DNA of 64,000 nt. Source: Typhlomys cinereus. Lineage: Eukaryota > Chordata > Mammalia > Rodentia > Platacanthomyidae. The stretch lies in the NCBI GenBank assembly GCA_023101885.1, contig JALPQD010000225.1, forward strand, positions 744,001 through 808,000. Reading direction: 5' to 3'. The notes beneath the pieces were generated by a model, which was not told the DNA's origin, did no database searches, and was given only the letters and a program-made list of their open reading frames with translations. The translations under genes and the position numbers were made by a program. Positions 45,552 to 56,831 of the stretch are shown piece by piece. Numbering within the stretch: position 1 is the first letter of the stretch; every line of letters starts with the position of its first letter.

Positions 45552-45599
45552 GAATATGGGGTGGTGCCAGGGATAAAGACGGACCATGGGTCTAGCTCA

Positions 45600-45915
45600 G
45601 ATCTTTCAGATGTGGGTCAAGTGAACCTGCACGGTGATACACACTCATGACACCAGTCAAGCATAGTGATGCACATCCACAGTACCAGTAGAGCATGGTG
45701 ATGCGTGCTTGTGACACCAGCTAAGCTAGCGATACACACCTGTGAAGCCAGATAAGTGTGGTGATGTACGCCTGACACTGGGTATAGTGTACACGCCCAT
45801 GACCAGCTGAGTATGGTGATGTACGCCCATGACACCAGCTTGACTGGTGAGGAGGAACTGATAGCAGAGCCCTGCTGTGAGATAAGCATCATGAGACCAC
45901 TCTATTGCGAAAAGG
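45600..45915 (+). repeat. B1 SINE whose 5' segment is expanded into a ~31-bp minisatellite
   Basis: About seven degenerate units of 25-40 bp, best seen at 45661, 45693, 45725, 45756, 45786 and 45811, each follow the pattern GCATGGTGATGCACGCC, TGTGACACCAGCTAA. That is the first third of a B1 (GGTGGTGCACGCCTTTAATCCCAGC-like). After the last unit the B1 continues once: GGTGAGGAGGAACTGATAGC, CTGTGAGATAAGCA and GAGACCACTCTATTGCG, matching the GAGTTCAAGGCC and GAGACC parts loosely. The expansion therefore arose inside one B1. Confidence 0.72.
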
Positions 45916-46528
45916 ACAAGTCGGCACCTCGTGATTTTGCCAGTGTGGTGCCCCAGCACACCTCTTGACCCATAGCATCACAGGCCAGAAGACGTAGTGT
46001 GTTCATTACCATGCTTCCACATCTCATCCCTCTGCTTTACCACATGAACATGTGGTGCTTCTCTTCTACCTTCACATGGCTTAAGTATAGCCCTGAAAAG
46101 AATCCAGACTGGGGGGAGAGAAGAGACTCTGGTCGGCAGAGCTGCCCACGAGTTGTGCAGGGAGCATCAAAGGGTGTAGCTTTCATGAGTCACCGCCCAT
46201 GACGGAGTGGACTCTTCTTTCTGTGATACAGCTGCCTTGGCGTCACCCAGGCTCCTGATAGTGATTCCAATAAACTCACAGGTTCACTAAGGTGGACTTA
46301 GGTGGGGAAAAAAAGGAATCTAGACTGAACTTGTCTTCCCTTAAACAGTCATCCCAACATCATGTATTGACTGCTCCCTCCCTGTCAGATCCAGGGACAA
46401 GACCCTGAATGAAGTATCAATAGAAGTCTCTGGGTATGGTCGCAGTGTGAAGAGAGATGAACATCTCTTGGATTATGAAACCTCAGAGCCAGCCACCTGG
46501 ACCCCAGGTTCAATGCCCATACTGGTTC

Positions 46529-46530
<2 letters not shown>
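45916..46530. other. Unique sequence, no gene seen
   Basis: No recognisable feature. Confidence 0.5.
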
Positions 46531-46589
<59 letters not shown>

Positions 46590-46596
46590 TGTGCAT
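46531..46596. repeat. (GT)n microsatellite
   Basis: A GT run of about 60 bp ending TATGTGTGTGTGC. The following sequence (46597-46760) has weak resemblance to a reversed family S body (AACTGCTTTAGGAGGCGGTGG), too diverged to call firmly. Confidence 0.93.
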
Positions 46597-46839
46597 ACAG
46601 AACTGCTTTAGGAGGCGGTGGGATCAACAGGGTGGTAGAGCAGCTAATTCTAGGCTGGTTTGTTTGTTTATGTTCAGGCGGGTTCTGTGGATTCTCTGGG
46701 CCTCTTTGGTGTCCTGTCCCAGAGCTGTATTCTTCTATCTTATGAAACCAAGTTTTGCCTTCTGACCTGCAACACTTTCAAGGTCAGGTGTGAGAGGCTG
46801 CTTTGGAGAGGATGGTGATTTACTACGATTGTGTGTGTG
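46597..46839 (-). repeat. Possible diverged family S SINE, minus
   Basis: Its position directly after a GT tract, a GAGGCGGTGGGATC-like block, TGTTTGTTTATGTTCAGGCGGG and TGGGCCTCTTTGGTGTCCTGTCC suggest an old reversed copy, but no clear head was found. Low confidence. Confidence 0.3.
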
Positions 46840-47180
46840 ATGGTTTTATTTCCCCTTTCAATATTACTGCTGGCTCTGAGAGACAAAAACTCCAACTTGC
46901 ATGAACTCCTCAACACCTTTGCAAATTCAACAAAGCTGACATTTATAGCTTTGTTGAAGCAGAGACATGGCATTTGGCTTCAGATTGTTTGGACTGTGGA
47001 GTGTCAGTATAAATAGCTTTGATTGACTTTTGAATTGTGCACATCTGGAAGCAATTTATGGCATTCCAGCTAGATTAAAGAGCATTTTAAAGGAATTTCA
47101 CCAGAGATTTTTTTCCCTCTTGGCTGTGGTGAATAAGGTTTCAAAGGAGGTTTAGCTGCTGTTCCTCTTAATATGGACTG
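46840..47180. other. Candidate conserved noncoding segment E
   Basis: Repeat-free complex sequence containing TTTGCAAATTC, a perfect inverted repeat (46926-46958), GTATAAATAGC, TTTGATTGACTTTTG and GCTAGATTAAAGAGC. Motif density is enhancer-like. Overlapping short frames on both strands lack domains. Confidence 0.35.
46926..46958. repeat. Perfect 12-bp inverted repeat
   Basis: TTCAACAAAGCT and AGCTTTGTTGAA are exact reverse complements separated by GACATTTAT. Both arms contain a CTTTGTT/AACAAAG core, the binding consensus type of SOX and TCF/LEF HMG-box factors. A paired, inverted HMG-box site is therefore one reading. Confidence 0.95.
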
Positions 47181-47955
47181 TGGCGAAGTCAAATTCAGGG
47201 CAAATGGTGGGTGGGGGAGCCAGGAGTGAGGAGGTTTGTTTGTGCACAGTTGAGCACTTAAGTGACTTCTCTTAGGCTGTTTTGTTCACACTGAAATGAG
47301 AGAGAAAACACAGGCATTAGGGGACTTCTGTTCTATAGAGAAAACAGGACCTGTTTCCTTCCAAGACATGAAAGGATTGATCTAGTCAGGCAAAGTGAGA
47401 TACGTGTGTACCATGTGTATCACTTGACTCTGTGGGATGAACCGGATGAAAGCAGGAGCATTGACTTTCTCCTTTACTGTGGTGTACTGTTAGGAAGTAC
47501 GTCTGAAGCATCAACCACACACTGGTGGAGAAATGCTGGGACTATAGAACAACCACCCATGCTGCATGGAGAAAGGAAGCGCCCTCCTTTACCAGTTATA
47601 TGCAGGTGACAACATGACAATTGAAAATTAACCTTTTGGGCATACCTACTGGTGATTATTCACTTTAGGCAAGCCCTAAGTAAGTTTATGGGAGATCATC
47701 TAATTGATACGATGTTGCCCATTCAGGATGGGACCAATCCCTGTGCAGGGGAAGCAAATGGAAACAGAAATGGTTGGCTTGGGCAGACTAGCAAGTCTCT
47801 TAGCCATGGATATAGTATGACCAGTTTTTGTATCTTCTGTCAATGCTATGAATTCTTTTGTCCTCTTAAACTGGTGCTGCATTCATTCAGCAATGGGAAG
47901 ATGAACCTAGCACACTGGTAGAGTCTGTGCTCTCAAGAAGGACAAAGATCCCATA
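47181..47955. other. Unique sequence, no gene seen
   Basis: No recognisable feature. Confidence 0.5.
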
Positions 47956-48048
47956 GATCACTGTGTACAAATGACTACAGACCACTATGCACACATGACT
48001 ACAGATTACACTTTGCACACATCACTTCAGTCCACTTGCACATATTCC
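47956..48048. repeat. Degenerate 24-26-bp minisatellite, about four units
   Basis: Units begin at 47956, 47980, 48004 and 48030 with the pattern GACCACTATGCACACATGACTACA. The fourth is partial. Confidence 0.85.
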
Positions 48049-48540
48049 TTACCCACTAGTAGAGTCCAGATGTCCGGCATGGCAGGGAACTGTTTTGAAT
48101 CTTCAAGAAAACAGCACCTACCCTAGAGCAAGTGAGAAGAGAGAAAAGAGGACCATTCCAGGTGAGGTGTTAGAGAGCTCTCCTTTCAAACCACCAGAGA
48201 GAGCAAGGAGCAGCCCACCAACAAGGTTTAGGTTGTCTATAAATCTGTTCTCTTCTACCCAGGAGGTGTTACCTATCATGAACATTGTGAACGCACTTCA
48301 TCTTGACTCACCTAGCAGTGTGGAATTGCATGTCCACATAACGAACAGTTAAGTGGGGTTCCCTCTGGAGCTTTGTTTCTTCATTTTCTGGTAGTGCAAT
48401 TCCATAGATAGTCTTAGATGTCGAGGAATCTGTGGGAAAATGCAGTGACCTGAACTTGAAACTTATCATTAGTTGACTGCCTGGAAACTACTGTTCATGT
48501 CGGTTAGATTTTCTTGGAAACTGGAAGAGGAGAGCTGTAG
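48049..48540. other. Unique sequence, no gene seen
   Basis: No recognisable feature. Confidence 0.5.
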
Positions 48541-48830
48541 GGGAAGGAGACTGCCCTCGAGTTTGTTCCCTAAATATGACGACGAAATACCCATTATTAA
48601 GTCGGACGCCTGCGCCTCCAGAGCAGCCCCCCACAAGCTGTTAGAGCTGTGATATGTGGGTCACGACGGCCCTGCTTCCTCCCTGCGCTGCCAGGAGAGT
48701 GATGAAGTGCTGCCGAGGAAGTGGCAAATTGCCCTAAACATCACATAACCATGCAATTTAGCCACGCAGTCCCGCCGAAGAAACCACCTTCGTTTCATTA
48801 TCCGAGCTTCCCAGGGAGTTCTTTCCTTGG
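48541..48830. promoter_or_regulatory. CpG-retaining island, candidate regulatory element
   Basis: About 15 CpGs lie between 48558 and 48805 (for example ATGACGACGAAA, GTCGGACGCCTGCGCC, TCACGACGGCC, CACGCAGTCCCGCCG, TTCGTTTC, TCCGAGC) while the flanks have almost none. No SINE or LINE signature is present, unlike the CpG-rich family S copies. It contains ATTATTAAGTC and CAAATTGCCC. Neither strand carries a convincing exon. It could be an enhancer or orphan CpG island. Confidence 0.4.
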
Positions 48831-51794
48831 TTGGCATTTCTGTGTGGAAACTTGTCCCCTTTTTCTTAACATAATGAGACAGTTCTTGTGTTTTAAGAAC
48901 AATAGAGAAAAGCAGAAAGAGTGATGGATACTTTAGTTGAGATTTATTAACTACCAATCAGAGCCCTTATTGCCAACCTCTGGGTATGATCTGGAAAGAC
49001 ACGGAAAGGCATAACCCTCTGTTGTTTTTAGTCAAAATAGAAAGAAATCTAATCCCTGAGACCATGAGATGAAAAATGGTCTGTTGGGGATTCGCTTTGT
49101 CAGTCCCCCCAGTTCGGGTTCAGACTGTGACCCAAAGACAAAGGAGCAGCTCTTTGCTCCAAGGCTTTGGAACTCATGGGGAAGTGAGCGCCCAAGTTAT
49201 TTGTTGACATAATTTTGGCGGTGTTTTTCCAGCTTCTGTTTCTCTTCTTTCCACATGTCTGTACAGGCTTGACACAAACACATCAAAATAAAGCTGCGCC
49301 GATGTGACAGGATCCTTTTCCGTGTGTTCTGCATTTGATCAGAGGAATGCCCGTGAGGCAGAGGGGGTAACATCGGGTGCTGAGGTGGTGAGGTCCTCTG
49401 CAGTCACAAGAAATACTTGGGGCGGAGACCAGGATTCAGTGGACTCTGGGATCAACAAGTGATGGTGGGCTTTCCTGTTCTGGTAAGGAAAAGTCCACGT
49501 AGGGAAGCCAGTCAGAGGGAATTTAGAGTTCAAGTGATATATCCAAGTTGCTCTTCTTTTAATCTAGCAAACCATAGCAAGCAATGTGACCACAGGAGGG
49601 AAGAGACTGATGCAGTCTTGGAGGTCACAGTGTAAGAGGAGGTGAAGAAGTAACCGCACCATGGATTATATGGTCAAAACAGTGCATTGCTAAGAATTAT
49701 GAAAGGCTGAGAAACGTTTTGAGGGTGAAAGCTGAGACCCAATGGATAAGAAAACTTTTGTTTTGTCTTCCACTCTGGCTGATCTGAAGTTGAACTTTAA
49801 GTAAAAAGAATTTTGTATTCCTGAGTCTGGTCTCTGTTAGACGTTTCTGAATCGGAAGAGATGTCAAGGGTGGCTAGAAACCTTATTAGTCAGAGGTGGG
49901 GAAACCAAGGAAATGTTGCTTGCCTTTGTAGAAAATTAGAATCGGCTCATGAACAAGCTAATCTCAAAGCATGCTCAGCAGGGAAGAAGGCAGAATGGTG
50001 TCACACTTAGGGCTGGAGAGGAAAGGAGAGCTTTTGTGCACAGAAGAGAGCTATACATGGGTCAAAAAGAGAAAGAGATGTTACTGGAGAAAGTCATTTT
50101 AATGGTGACATTCTCCTGATGCGAGAGGTGAACCCTGCTGGCCAGGCCAGGGGCATTTATGGTAATGTGTACATTTTTATTTTCTTCTGTGGAATACTGC
50201 AGAAACAGTGGGGGAAAAAACTGTTAGCAGATAAAATGGTGTAGGAAGTGGACATCTTTGGAGTAAATACTGAGCTTGGATATTTCTATGGTAATGGAAT
50301 TAAGACCTAATGGTTAATTTCCTATTTGAGTGCTCCCCCTCTATTCCTCCTCCCCTTCGCTCCTGCCTCCTCCCTCTCATTCCCTCTCTTCCTTTCTTTT
50401 AACCTAGTCACCATTCTTCTAACAGGCATGAATAGGATTGATTTAAGGTAAAGCTGATGGAAGTATTTTGTGATTTACAGAAGGAAGAGACTTAATACAT
50501 TAGTTTCTGTTTTTTGACCATTGTGTAAATGAACCAAATTGATCACTGGAACTATTAAAACTTGTAGCCAAACTTTTGGAACCTGCAGATTTTAAAGGAA
50601 TCCTCTAGCCATTGTCTTAGTAGACAATCACAGAAGTTCTAGGAGGTTAGGCACTGTCTGGTACAAGGTTTAAGGTTTACCTAAACTCCTGTATGCTTGG
50701 ATGGTTCCAAGGCAGTCCTTCTTGGAATGAGAGCTTTTTTTGGACAAGATTTTGGCTGTTTCCTTCCTGCTATGTCACCCGGGATGCCTGCCAAGGAGAA
50801 GGCACTCAGGAAGTGTTTGTGAGCTTACTGAATGATTCAAAATCGTGAATTTTGTTTTCCCCTCAGAAGTTAAAAAAAGAGACCGGGTTGCAAGCAGTGG
50901 GATTATCGAGTGCTCTGCATTTCTAGCCAGTGTCTAATGCTGAAGCCTCACACCATGGCCTCTCTGACTGTCTCCAAGGCCTAGGGGACACCACCGGCAA
51001 TCTTGGAATTCCTCACCTGCAAAATAAAACATCTTTCTTAGCCTTATCCTTTTATTCTGGGTTGGCTCTTCTACTGATTTGTTCAAGATGACCATTTGTC
51101 ATTTGGCTATGCATGCCATCACTAAGAAATTTTATTTGAGAAGTTTGTAGAGCAAGATCTCTAGATCTAGAAGCCTGTGGGGAACATATCAAGAGTGCAG
51201 TGGAAAGGCAGGACTTTTGAAAAACCCCGAGGTCTTCCTCTTGTCCTTTTGTGATGATACACAGCATGATGCCTGCTTACCTAAACTCCTGCTCTTTCCT
51301 CAACTCTGACCCTTCTTTAAGATTTGGGAATTTTGAGGACAGAGATCCTTTTATATAATTTTTCCTTCCCCAGTCCGCAATCACTATATGCTGATAAAAT
51401 AATAATAAAATAATATAGAGAGAACGAATGTATCCACAGTGTAGAGCTGGGACTGCTGCAGAAAGAAATCCAGGAGCTTGTGGATGAAAGCATTACTAGA
51501 AGGGAGGTGGCGATTCCACGAGCACGGAGTTGCTCAGGGTGACCACACACTGAAGAGGGAGATGAACCGAGCTGGTGCCTCAGTTGGAGTTAGGCCTTCT
51601 TCGGCCAGTTGTCCAAAGGGTATTTGCAAACTTTGATGTGAGCAGTACCAAGAGGAAAGGAGACTGTAGTCACATGGGTGCCACATCCCCACCTGGGCAC
51701 CCGTATCAATGTATCTCATCCTGATTATGTCAATATGGAAACCTCATTAGTCAATGTCAACATGGAAACCTTCCACAAAATACACTGGATCTCT
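48831..51794. other. Unique region, no gene seen
   Basis: 3 kb without confident repeats. 49195-49325 (GACATAATTTTGGCGGTG, AGCTGCGCCGATGTGACAGG) and 50140-50330 (GCATTTATGGTAATGTG, GGTAATGGAATTAAGACC, TAATGGTTAATTTCC) look like candidate constrained patches. A pyrimidine-rich tract lies at 50330-50405. Frames are short and unrecognised. Confidence 0.4.
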
Positions 51795-52092
51795 CATTGC
51801 TTATATACATGTATATAAGTATGGGAATATGCATGTGCGTGTTCTTGTTCTCCATATGTGTAGACATGTATGTGGGCATACATGCAAGCTCCCACCTTCC
51901 ACCCCACTGAGGTGAGCCTGAGTTTCTAATTAATCTCCCAGCTATATGACTACTAAGCTGGCTCTGAGGATTCCCAGGCTCAGTCTCCAGGCTTGACTGG
52001 AATTTTTTTGTGAGATCTGAGGATCTAAACTCTGGGCCTTTAGATTGTAAGGCGAGCGCTTTGAGTAGCGAGTCACCTCCCCGACCCCTGAT
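51795..52092 (-). repeat. tRNA-derived SINE, minus copy
   Basis: It ends on plus with TAGCGAGTCACCTCCCCGACCCC, the reverse of a GGGGTCGGGGAGGTGACTCGCTA head, preceded by AAACTCTGGGCCTTTAGATTG (reversed B-box region) and GATTCCCAGGCTCAGTC. It begins in a TATACATGTATATAAG/CATACATGC-rich tail. It shares the pol III head type with family S and B3 elements. Family not resolved. Confidence 0.65.
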
Positions 52093-53334
52093 TAGGCCAT
52101 TCTGACAGTGCCTTTCTTGTGCTAAGTTATGGATAAGAGTAACCCGCAGTAAGTCTGAAGTATCTTTTTGACAGTGAAAGCTACTTGACAGTGAAAGCTA
52201 CAGTGAGACTTTCTCCTTTAGGAAAGTATATTTATTCATCCATAGCAAGTAATCATCCCTGTTTTCTAGATTTATTGATGTATAATTAACAAATGGAAAT
52301 AGTAAAAATTAAGATGTATATCAGGTTCAATCTATAAATGCATTGTGATATTCACTAAATGTAATTATTAAGAGGATTTCTGTCTTCAGAGTTACTTGTC
52401 CAAATAATGTTTTCTGATTCTTTTACAATTCCATAGTAAACTGAGCTAGAGGCACAGCCAACACCACATGGACTATCTGTGCCTCTAGCAACCTGTGAGT
52501 AGGTACCCTGCATTGTCAGGTGTGGTCCCCAGGCTTGGAGGAGCAGTGTGCTGACCTGGTTATTTTAACTTCCATTCTCAGAGGCTGTCATATCCCTTCT
52601 CCTCATGACACCTTCTCTAATTGTCCCAATTCTGATGTCAAAATGACTGGCCCTACCGAGACAGACCTGCAGCTGCCCCTCACCAGGACTCCTCATTACA
52701 GATGAAAATGGGAAAATGAGCTTGTGGTTCTCTGTGGTGCTGTAGGGAGAGGCAAGAGTCAGAATCTCTCAGGGAAAGAAGTTTTCTGGGGGTTGTAAGC
52801 TTCCATACCGTTCTTAGGACCTGGTTACTTTCTTTTTTTCCTTTTTAAAAATCACCTTAATTTACCAAAACCATGTTTTGACAAATATTCATTCCAATGT
52901 TATTGGAATCCATTTCTTTTTTAATGTTGAATTCAAAAGCTGTACTTCTATGACATAGTTATTTAGCAGTCACATAAAATGTATGTCTGGTCATTCTTAA
53001 CTGGCCCATTTATACATGGACTACATAAAATTTGCATTCTTACACTGGTGACTCATTTATTAATAGTAATAAATACGCCGGGCAGCAATCCAAGCACACT
53101 TCAAGAGGCTTGTAACCTGAGCGTGGTCCGAAGGGATGTAAAATGTAATGTGTATGTTTTGAGTAACACTTCTGAAACACCCTCTTTCAAGAGAGGTGGA
53201 AGTGAGTCAAACTTTTTTTTAAAAGGAAAGAGGAAATTTCAGAGTAGTGTATTAATAGATTCACAAAGAATGTCTAGAAAGAGTATTCTCATCATAAACA
53301 CTAACAAAAGAGAAGGAAATGAAGAAGTCCTAGA
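52093..53334. other. Unique sequence with a 17-bp tandem duplication
   Basis: TTGACAGTGAAAGCTAC occurs twice in exact tandem (52168-52184 and 52185-52201). 52840-53180 is AT-rich and complex with ATTAATAGTAATAAATACGCCGGG, a possible constrained patch. The 210-residue plus frame from 52979 is chance sequence extended by the following TTTC array. Confidence 0.5.
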
Positions 53335-53483
53335 CTTTTCTTTCTTTCTTTTTCTCTTTCTTTCTTTCTTTTTTTCTTTCTTTCTTTCTCTTTTCTTTTC
53401 TTTCTTTCATTCTTTCCTTTCTTTTTCTTTCTTTCTCTCTCCCTTTTTCTTTCTCTCTCTTTTTCTTTCTCTCTTTCTGTCTT

Positions 53484-53531
<48 letters not shown>
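53335..53531. repeat. (TTTC)n/(CT) polypyrimidine array
   Basis: About 195 bp of pure pyrimidine (TTTC, TTTTC, CTCT units), ending in about ten near-perfect TTTC units. Strong strand asymmetry with triplex potential. It produces a false Phe/Ser/Leu frame on plus and a Lys/Arg/Glu frame on minus. Confidence 0.97.
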
Positions 53532-54310
53532 ATCATCATGATGATTTCTGTCAGCACATTATACTACATTGTACATCCAAAGGAGCCTGGGGTGCTTTCA
53601 TGACCACATAAGAACAGTAGAGGAGTGCCACGGATCAGAAAGGAGTAACAAACCCCACATGTGGAGCAGCAGATCAGAAAGATGGGATAAAAGCAATCAT
53701 TTATGAATATTGGTGCGAATTCATGGCGCTTTATTTTGTGGCTCATTGAGGAGATGTGTGACTGACACTGTTCAGAGCGTCTGAGGCACATTAATAGGAG
53801 CCACGTGTAAGGAGGCACATGGGGCTCAGACCTGCCAACAGGGGAGCCAGTGCTCTACAGAACTCTCGACTTTTCACATTTCTTTTTAAAATTAGAGTTT
53901 CAGGTGAAGGAAATCCTTTAAAACAAATGAAAAAAGAATCATTAGGAGGCAAATAAATCCAGGGAAGCATTCTTAATGGCAAAAGTCTTTGGTTCTTTGT
54001 GGTCTCTTCCCTTTTCTGTGAACAAATTTCTGTTAAGTGCTTCATGTCTCCTACATCACCTTCAAGGATGAATAGGAGAGGTGATGATAGATGTATGTGT
54101 GATCCTTCTATGAGCATCTTTCTCCCTGTGTGAGAAACACATGGGAAATTGGCCCTGGGTCAACTTTTTAAATGTCAGACAGAACCTGTCCTGCCTGGCC
54201 AAGCAGAGTCTTCAGTGCCCGGTGCTCTGACTCATAGACTCACCCTTTGCATTCCATTGTTAGAATGATGGAAAGACAGAAGAAAGCCTGCTTTTGCATA
54301 TTAGAGGGAT
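53532..54310. other. Unique sequence, no gene seen
   Basis: No recognisable feature. Confidence 0.5.
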
Positions 54311-54475
54311 CTAAGAATCTGGGAGCAGATGAGATACAGCTAAGAGTGTCTAAACATAAGCTGGTAACCTGAGTTTGATCACTGGACACAACATGGTAGA
54401 CCACCTTCCAAAAGTTGCCCTCTAGCTATATACATGCACAATGGCACAAACACACACTTGCTCCCTCTCCTAATC
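54311..54475 (+). repeat. B3-like SINE, diverged
   Basis: GATACAGCTAAGAGTGTCTAAACATAAG, CTGAGTTTGATCACTGGACAC (B-box region), ACATGGTAGACCACCTTCC, GTTGCCCTCTAGCTATATACATGC and CACAAACACACACTTGC follow the B3 order of pol III head, catalogue body and CA-rich tail. Confidence 0.65.
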
Positions 54476-54746
54476 AATCAGCTGAACTGTCAGTTAACTA
54501 ACCAATCAACTAATAAAATGCTGTGAGTTCTAGCTTGTCAGGTCTTGCAATAGAAATCAAAGTCTGGATTTGGGACATTAAGGTTCTGCATACATGTGGC
54601 ATACGGCCACCACAAACCTGGTTTATAAAAGTTTTTGAGATATGTTTAGAGATGTAACCAGATGGATCTTTAGTTCCTTATAAATACTTTGCAGAAAGAG
54701 GTAGGTGTTCAATTTTTGTAGATAGAATATTCAATTACAGAAAGCA
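54476..54746. other. Unique spacer
   Basis: Short AATCAATCAGC/TTAACTAACCAATCAACTAA-rich start, then unique DNA. Nothing firm. Confidence 0.45.
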
Positions 54747-54965
54747 TCCTGGACTAGAAAGATGGCTCAGTAAGTAAAACACTGGCCATGCAAGCATGAA
54801 GACCTGAGTTCAGATCTCCAGAACGCACATAAAGTTAGGCATGGTAGCTCATGTCTGTAATCCCAGTGCTTCTGAAGTAAGATTGGGATGTACAGACAGG
54901 AGAATCCCTAGAAAGTCATCAGCCAACGAGAGACTTTGCCTCAAACAAGGTAGAAGGGGAGAACT
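54747..54965 (+). repeat. ID-B1 fusion SINE
   Basis: The head GACTAGAAAGATGGCTCAGTAAG and ACCTGAGTTCAGATCTCC is fused to B1-type AGGCATGGTAGCTCATGTC, GTAATCCCAGTGCTTC and CAGACAGGAGAATCCCTAG. It then has AGCCAACGAGAGACTTTGCC and TCAAACAAGG. Same composite type as 24979-25202. Confidence 0.88.
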
Positions 54966-55020
54966 GTTATCTGAGATTTTTTTCTGTCCTTCATATGCTT
55001 GTTACTGAATGTCTAAGTAT

Positions 55021-55076
<56 letters not shown>

Positions 55077-55100
55077 ACAGAGAGAGAGAGAGAGAGAGTA
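55021..55100. repeat. (CA)n joined to (GA)n
   Basis: A CA run (55023-55078 with one ATAC interruption), then GA (55079-55099). It lies about 60 bp beyond the ID-B1 SINE and may descend from its CA-rich 3' part. Confidence 0.95.
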
Positions 55101-56553
55101 AAATGTGTCTTAGTTGCTGAAATGTCCATGTAAAACATATTCTTTGAAGCGTCAAAGCACGGAGACCTGCAGTTTGATTGCCAATGAGTTCCATAAGGCA
55201 GTTCCTGAAATCTTTGAAGCATTTCTTCTCTAGTAAGTCCCTTTTCTCCATGCATGACCATCATGCTCAGACATCTCTGCATATCTTACGTTTGAAGGGA
55301 GATCATCAATCAACCCCGTAACCATGCTCTCCCAGGCACCTTTTGTTTTGGAGGAATGGGACCTAACTCCTAAAAAAAAACAAAGTATAAACATCTGAAG
55401 GGCTAATCTGGCAGCCCCAGGACGTCTGACAAGAAGTAGAAGTGTCAGCTGTACGTCCAGGAGAAACCTAGTTCAAAAGCTGGGCTAGTTAAGACAGAGT
55501 GCCGCCTTGTCAAACTCCACTTGTCAGCTGGGAAGGCAGTGGGCTTGTGGGCTTCCGTAGAACTGTCTGGAGCTTCCTGGCTTCCTTCTCCTTTCATTTG
55601 TCCTCAGGTAACTGCCATGTGGGCCAGGAGCACTGGTCAGATGCTTGGGTAGGACAGGCCGCGTTAGTGTGAGAGAACAATGGCTTGGTGGACCACCTAT
55701 TACCATCCTTCTAGCATGAGAAGCTGCTCTCTCCTCTTCCCCTCCCTCCTCCCTGTCTCCAGGGAGCTGCTCTGTTTCTATGTGTTCCTTGTATGAGACC
55801 CCTGTTTTCTCTCAACTGTCAAAAGGACTTCAGTGTGACTCCTTCTATTGCCTTGTGAGAGTTGGTTTATGTACCAGAGCAATCAAACTTGATTGAATAC
55901 TTTTTCAGGCTTATATTTTTTAATGCCTTATGAAACTTTAAAAAAAAATGTGAGTCGTCAACCTGTGGAAAACAGAATTCCTTGTCAGGGACTCCAGTCA
56001 TTGGGAGTAAATTACAAGCACGTTAGGCTCTGTTCATGGGCAAGGTTACATGGTTCTTTGGGTTCTGTGTCATTTGTTCTAAAATAAAATTTAATGTAGC
56101 CTACTTCTTAAAATGTTTTTATAGATGTGAACCATAGAGGACAGCACTAAATACAGAAAATTATGAATGTGACTTAATGTTTTATTATACATTGGAAAAT
56201 GGCTTGATCAGATTTAATATCGACTAACCCTGGCTGTTCAATAGCTTGGATAAATATGCATTCTTTTTTATTAGAAACCTGTCATGCTCAGGGTACAGGG
56301 CACATGTTGGCCTTGTAAATCATGGAGTAGGCCCAGTCCTTTTGACCGGAGAAAAGGAAGCACTCACAAGTCACTGTTCTGCAACTGGGTAGGAAATGCA
56401 GAGGTCTAGGAGTCGCGATGACTTCGAGAGAAGACTCGCGTGCCTGCTGGCTCCTCAGCATTCTTCAGGGAACTCCTCAGGTAGCCTGGAATGCCCAAAG
56501 CCTGTGAAATAAAGTCTTTAAAAATGCAAAAAAGAATTTAAAAGGACAGTCTC
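55101..56553. other. Unique sequence, no gene seen
   Basis: Unique. AT-rich and complex at 55900-56280, with ordinary AATAAA-like motifs. A short CpG group (GGAGTCGCGATGAC, ACTCGCGTGCC) lies at 56410-56445. No exon supported. Confidence 0.45.
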
Positions 56554-56782
56554 TGGGCTAAAGAAATGGTTCAGGGGTCAAGGCTCTGCCTCACAAGCAG
56601 GAGGACAAATTCCAGATCCCATGTAAAAACACTGGTCAAAAATGGCAGCAGCCTGTACTTCTGGCCCTGTAAGACAGATCCTGGAAACAAAGCAAGGAGA
56701 AAGTAGACAATAAAGTAAGATTCTGGATGTCACCCTCGGGCTTCCTCCGGCATGTGTACTCAAGTACCCTTTGGTATGCATG

Positions 56783-56828
<46 letters not shown>
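56554..56828 (+). repeat. Family S SINE with CG/CA tail
   Basis: The head GGGCTAAAGAAATGGTTCAG and CTGCCTCACAAGCAGG, the B-box-like TTCCAGATCCC, then AAAATGGCAGCAGCCTGTAC, AGACAGATCCTGGAAAC, GTCACCCTCGGGCTTCC and GTACTCAAGTACCC. The tail is a GCGCGC start and pure CA run (56783-56826). Complete older-subfamily copy. Confidence 0.9.

Positions 56829-56831
<3 letters not shown>

Noticed and set aside
45030..45553. Frames of 142 and 100 residues
   Set aside because: The C-terminal halves translate the young minus-strand SINE at 45264-45537.
52979..53611. 210-residue plus-strand frame, the longest in the window
   Set aside because: Its second half is the TTTC array read as Phe/Ser/Leu, and the first half has no domain, codon pattern or splice context. 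It is an artefact of a stop-free simple repeat.
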